Source: Cepaea nemoralis
Lineage: Eukaryota > Mollusca > Gastropoda > Stylommatophora > Helicidae
Reading direction: 5' to 3'
Length of the DNA stretch: 64,000 nucleotides
Assembly: GCA_014155875.1 (NCBI GenBank)
Contig: JACEFZ010005600.1
Coordinates: 449,501 to 513,500, forward strand
Shown one piece after another: positions 61,426-64,000 of the stretch. Position numbers and translations under genes: made by a program. The notes under the pieces are model-generated. The model did not search any database. It was not told where the DNA came from and was given only the letters and a program-made list of their open reading frames with translations. Numbering within the stretch: the first letter of the stretch is position 1; each line of letters starts with the position of its first letter.

Positions 61426-62323
61426 GGCCATGGGAAGATAACTTCTCCTGTGTAATGGAGAACGGACAGAACAAACATTACGCTGACTGTAAGAAGAATC
61501 CAGGACACCGGAATTTCTTTCCTCTTGAGACGTTCAATATGAGTAATCTCCCACCTTCCTACCGAAGAGAAGACTTAATGAAGTTTGTGAAACTAGTGTC
61601 AGATCTAACTGTCCGTGTGTCAGTCAAGTATGTCAGCGAGCAGAGACCTGAAACTGTCCCAGGTGCTGACATCCCATACCCGTGGTCCAGTAACAGGGGC
61701 AGTTATCTGATGAGAGTAGGTAGTGGTTTCATTGACAGAGTAGTGGTACGTCAAGGTTTAGGTTGTCGTTGCAAAGAATGTAAGAATTCTACAACACCAC
61801 AACAAAATTTGCTTCTATTAGTATAATAACGGCACGTCATCTTGTTTACGATACTCTGGAGGCAGAACATGCAACTTGTCATCTGTTTTTTGATTCTGGT
61901 GAAACACCTGATGTCTGTAAACATGTCGTAACACTAACAGATGTTTATACGTTCTATGATGGCATCCAGGACGATACTTGCATAATTGGTTATAGTACTC
62001 ATAACCTGGATCTTGCAAGCAAACTAGCCAGTATGTTCAATCAGTACGTAGATATGTTTCGTGAGCTGCATAGAAATTATACCAGCTCTACAAAATACGT
62101 CAAACAAAATAGTGGAGGAAATACTAAACAAGAAACTCCCCTGAAAATTGTCGTCTCCCATCCTCACGGATGAGCCAAACAGGTCAGCCTGGGTTACTGT
62201 GGTAAGCAAGGAAACGCTGACACAAAGGAACCACCGTGTTCACATGCTTCAATAGCGTGTCCAGGTTCCAGCGGGGCGCCTGTGATTGAGCTTTGGCAAT
62301 TAATGTATCCTGTCTGTGAATAA
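61426..62323 (+). pseudogene. Broken host exon: molluscan protein with trypsin-like 'GSSGAP' motif
   Basis: Starts after a good splice acceptor (ttatctgtcctacag). The first frame, 'GPWEDNFSCVMENGQ' to 'CRCKECKNSTTPQQ', holds a cysteine-rich segment. After loss of one A in the AAAA run near 61,804-61,807 the text continues one frame over with 'ITARHLVYDTLEAEHATCHL', 'DDTCIIGYSTHNLDL' and 'KIVVSHPHG'. It then meets TGA at 62,171-62,173, followed by 'AKQVSLGYCGKQGN' and 'IACPGSSGAPVIEL', ending at TAA 62,321-62,323. The H, D and GSSG elements resemble a PA-clan (trypsin-like) fold; I recall related uncharacterised proteins in molluscs. A frameshift plus an in-frame stop argue for a pseudogene, but the frameshift is in a homopolymer and could be a sequencing error. 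Confidence 0.65.
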
Positions 62324-62415
62324 ACTGATATAGACTCCAGACTGTAACAATCGCATCACCTCTATATTATGCTCACGGGAAATAGACGTGTATTATCACA
62401 CATTCCTAACATAGA

Positions 62416-62775
62416 TCAAACATGGTCAGTCAAACATACAATTATTACCGTCTGTGTAATACACACATTGACGACAGAAGTTGTTCTATTTCCTTCTTTG
62501 ATCTGTACTAGAGTTATCCTTTCCGATATAAATTTAGTGTTGATAATGGCTTTCGATTTTTCTGGATGAAACAAAAAACCCACTCCATGTTTAGCTGTAG
62601 CTCGCTGGTCGGCGCCACTCCATATAAGAACGTCACCTTTATGTATTAGTTTTGTGTTATGCCCCTTTTTCCCAGTATCTGCGAGTCCTAAAATTTGTAT
62701 ATTTGATTTTTTTTTCATAAATCCTACGAGCGCTAGTTCCTTGTTTCCAAGACCTGTAACATTCCAAGTCCTGAA
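62416..62775 (-). pseudogene. RTE-type LINE endonuclease, N-terminal fragment
   Basis: The minus strand reads 'TFRTWNVTGLGNKELALVGF', the opening APE motif, then 'IQILGLADTG', 'LIWSGADQRATAKHGVGFLF' and 'SERITLVQIKEGNR', as in RTE/L1-like endonucleases. In the usual Q/SET motif the text is LADTG. It breaks off after 'VVNVCITQT'. No RT follows on this strand within the window. Confidence 0.7.
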
Positions 62776-62959
62776 TGTTTACTGTCTGCTTCGAAATTTA
62801 GCTGTTGTTGGTCGCTTGTTACTTACAAGGCGTTGCTTGTTGTTCAGCTTTGGTGTGTTTCCGGCGTGAACGCTGATAGACTTGCGTTTTAATTTCAATT
62901 TCCTTCATAATTCTCGAGCAATAGTACTTGAACACATAAATTCCCTACCGGTTTGCTAC

Positions 62960-63393
62960 CAACCCTATGCTACCAATCTTAAACCTGGACTATATCCAAA
63001 TCACACCTTCGCAAAATCAACACCTGCGAGATGAGATGCCTGAGGAGAGCTGCCAACATAACAATCCGAGACCGAGTAAGAAATGCTACTCTCAGACAGA
63101 CTGTGAGATCAACACCTTGTGCCACATTTATTCAAAGGCAGAAGATCAAGTGGTTTGGCCATGTCGTTAGAATGCAACACCAACAACTACCATCACTGGC
63201 CTTACATCTAAGATCATCTGCGATAAGACCACGAGGACGTCCAAGAAGAAAATAGATTGACGACATCAGAGACATTGTACAACCACACGGAATGACACTA
63301 TTCAGTGCCACCCACCGGACGCTGGAATGCAAATTATTCCTCCCCACGAAGCTTGACGGCAGAAGTGGAAGATGATGATGATGATGATGATGA

Positions 63394-63456
<63 letters not shown>

Positions 63457-63457
63457 C
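62960..63457 (+). mobile_element. RTE-like LINE 3' end with (GAT)n tail
   Basis: Text 'TWTISKSHLRKIN', 'CEMRCLRRAANITIRDRVRN' and 'QRQKIKWFGHVVRMQHQQLP' to 'RPRGRPRRK' (TAG at about 63,253) is the C-terminal part of an RTE-type RT. Past the stop the same frame still reads like the family ('IDDIRDIVQPHGMTL'), so that TAG is probably a mutation. The unit ends in ATG/GAT trinucleotides (63,371-63,457) with one tttt interruption. 5'-truncated; opposite orientation to the endonuclease fragment on its left. Confidence 0.75.
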
Positions 63458-63568
63458 GACATAAATGCAAAGTCTGCTATCTTTTCTACTGTAAAATAGC
63501 GTCATTGTAATTACACTCAGTAATAGTCTGCATGACTATTATATAATATCTGGACTATACAACCCCAT

Positions 63569-63797
63569 AATTGATTTATTTGTTAGTTTCGGGATTTGAG
63601 GTGTAAAGATTTCTCACAACCCACAACTGGCAACTCTGATCGTACTCCGGTACGAACTTAAGGCCTTGTCCACGTCAGATTGGAAGCACTAGACTCGAGT
63701 TTCGCTCTCGTTTGAACATGTCAGTAGTGCATATCCCTGATTGGGATATTATTATATATTTAAACCTTAAATCCCGAAACAACCAAATAAATCAATT
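63569..63797. mobile_element. MITE-like unit with 39-bp terminal inverted repeats
   Basis: Left arm 63,569-63,607 (aattgatttatttgttagtttcgggattt...) and right arm 63,759-63,797 pair in reverse complement with only a few mismatches. Between them lie about 150 bp without a gene. No clear target-site duplication, so the superfamily is not assigned. Confidence 0.6.
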
Positions 63798-63963
63798 TGA
63801 TTATTGCTTGATGGAATTTAAGCGGCCAGGTATGCCTTTCCAGATGGAGAAGACCTGATCACTTGGGGCCACATCGATTGACGGATGTCAGTCTGCTATC
63901 GGGAAAATTTTGAGCGATAGCCTACAGTGGGTGATGTTGAGATAATTTAGTCGTGTTTAGCGT

Positions 63964-64000
63964 GAGTCGCCTGGTCAGTGGTTACACACCCGCCTCACAC
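63964..64000 (+). mobile_element. tRNA-like SINE head cut by window end (candidate)
   Basis: The last bases, gcctggtcagtggttacacac then ccgcctcacac, have an A-box-like TGGTCAGTGG in tRNA-like context. The B box would lie beyond the window. Confidence 0.35.

Noticed and set aside
63302..63505. Poly-His, poly-Ile and poly-Asp frames
   Set aside because: Produced by the (GAT)n tail of the RTE fragment in three frames.

Overview
The window looks like an animal nuclear genome, most probably a mollusc. There are no bacterial operons. The sequence is packed with tandem satellites, non-LTR retrotransposons (LINEs), a Ty3/gypsy-type LTR element, a hAT-type MITE and tRNA-like SINE pieces. One host-gene fragment near the right end resembles a large family of uncharacterised molluscan proteins with a trypsin-like 'GSSGAP' motif. 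The mollusc assignment is an inference from that fragment and the repeat style. No complete, clearly functional host gene is visible.

Layout. 1-11,890 is a 42-bp satellite with a very uniform core and ragged edges rich in a 46-bp variant; it contains an exact 19-bp synthetic Tn5 mosaic end, almost certainly a library artefact. 11,891-23,300 is a nest of insertions: an old LINE on the minus strand (here LINE-1st) is interrupted by a CR1/jockey-like LINE on the minus strand (LINE-B), which is itself interrupted by a plus-strand endonuclease/RT LINE (LINE-Z); a hAT MITE sits in the right part. 24,271-27,440 is a 3.2-kb repeat that recurs at 42,720-45,907. 27,781-35,380 is a nearly intact LTR retrotransposon on the minus strand whose integrase lies upstream of its reverse transcriptase, the order of the Gmr1-like gypsy lineage. 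35,597-40,182 is a 5'-truncated plus-strand copy of LINE-B bounded by a 7-bp target-site duplication. 45,990-47,101 holds an RTE fragment and a SINE. 47,452-61,285 is a CCAAC/CCAGC-rich satellite divided by a 7.8-kb block that carries a second full-length LINE-Z copy; a solo LTR sits in the second satellite part. 61,426-62,323 is the broken host exon. 62,400-64,000 holds RTE pieces, a palindromic MITE-like unit and the head of a SINE.

The most interesting biology is in the mobile elements. LINE-B carries about 2.9 kb of GA-, GT- and TG-rich simple sequence between its RT stop codon and its conserved 3' tail. Both copies share this architecture, and the TSD of the plus copy shows that the whole unit moved as one. 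LINE-Z ends in a C2H2 zinc finger, and both copies keep a perfect 3' hairpin. The gypsy element pairs a SCAN-like gag with a copia-like pol order and appears to need a +1 shift at a C/T run to make pol.
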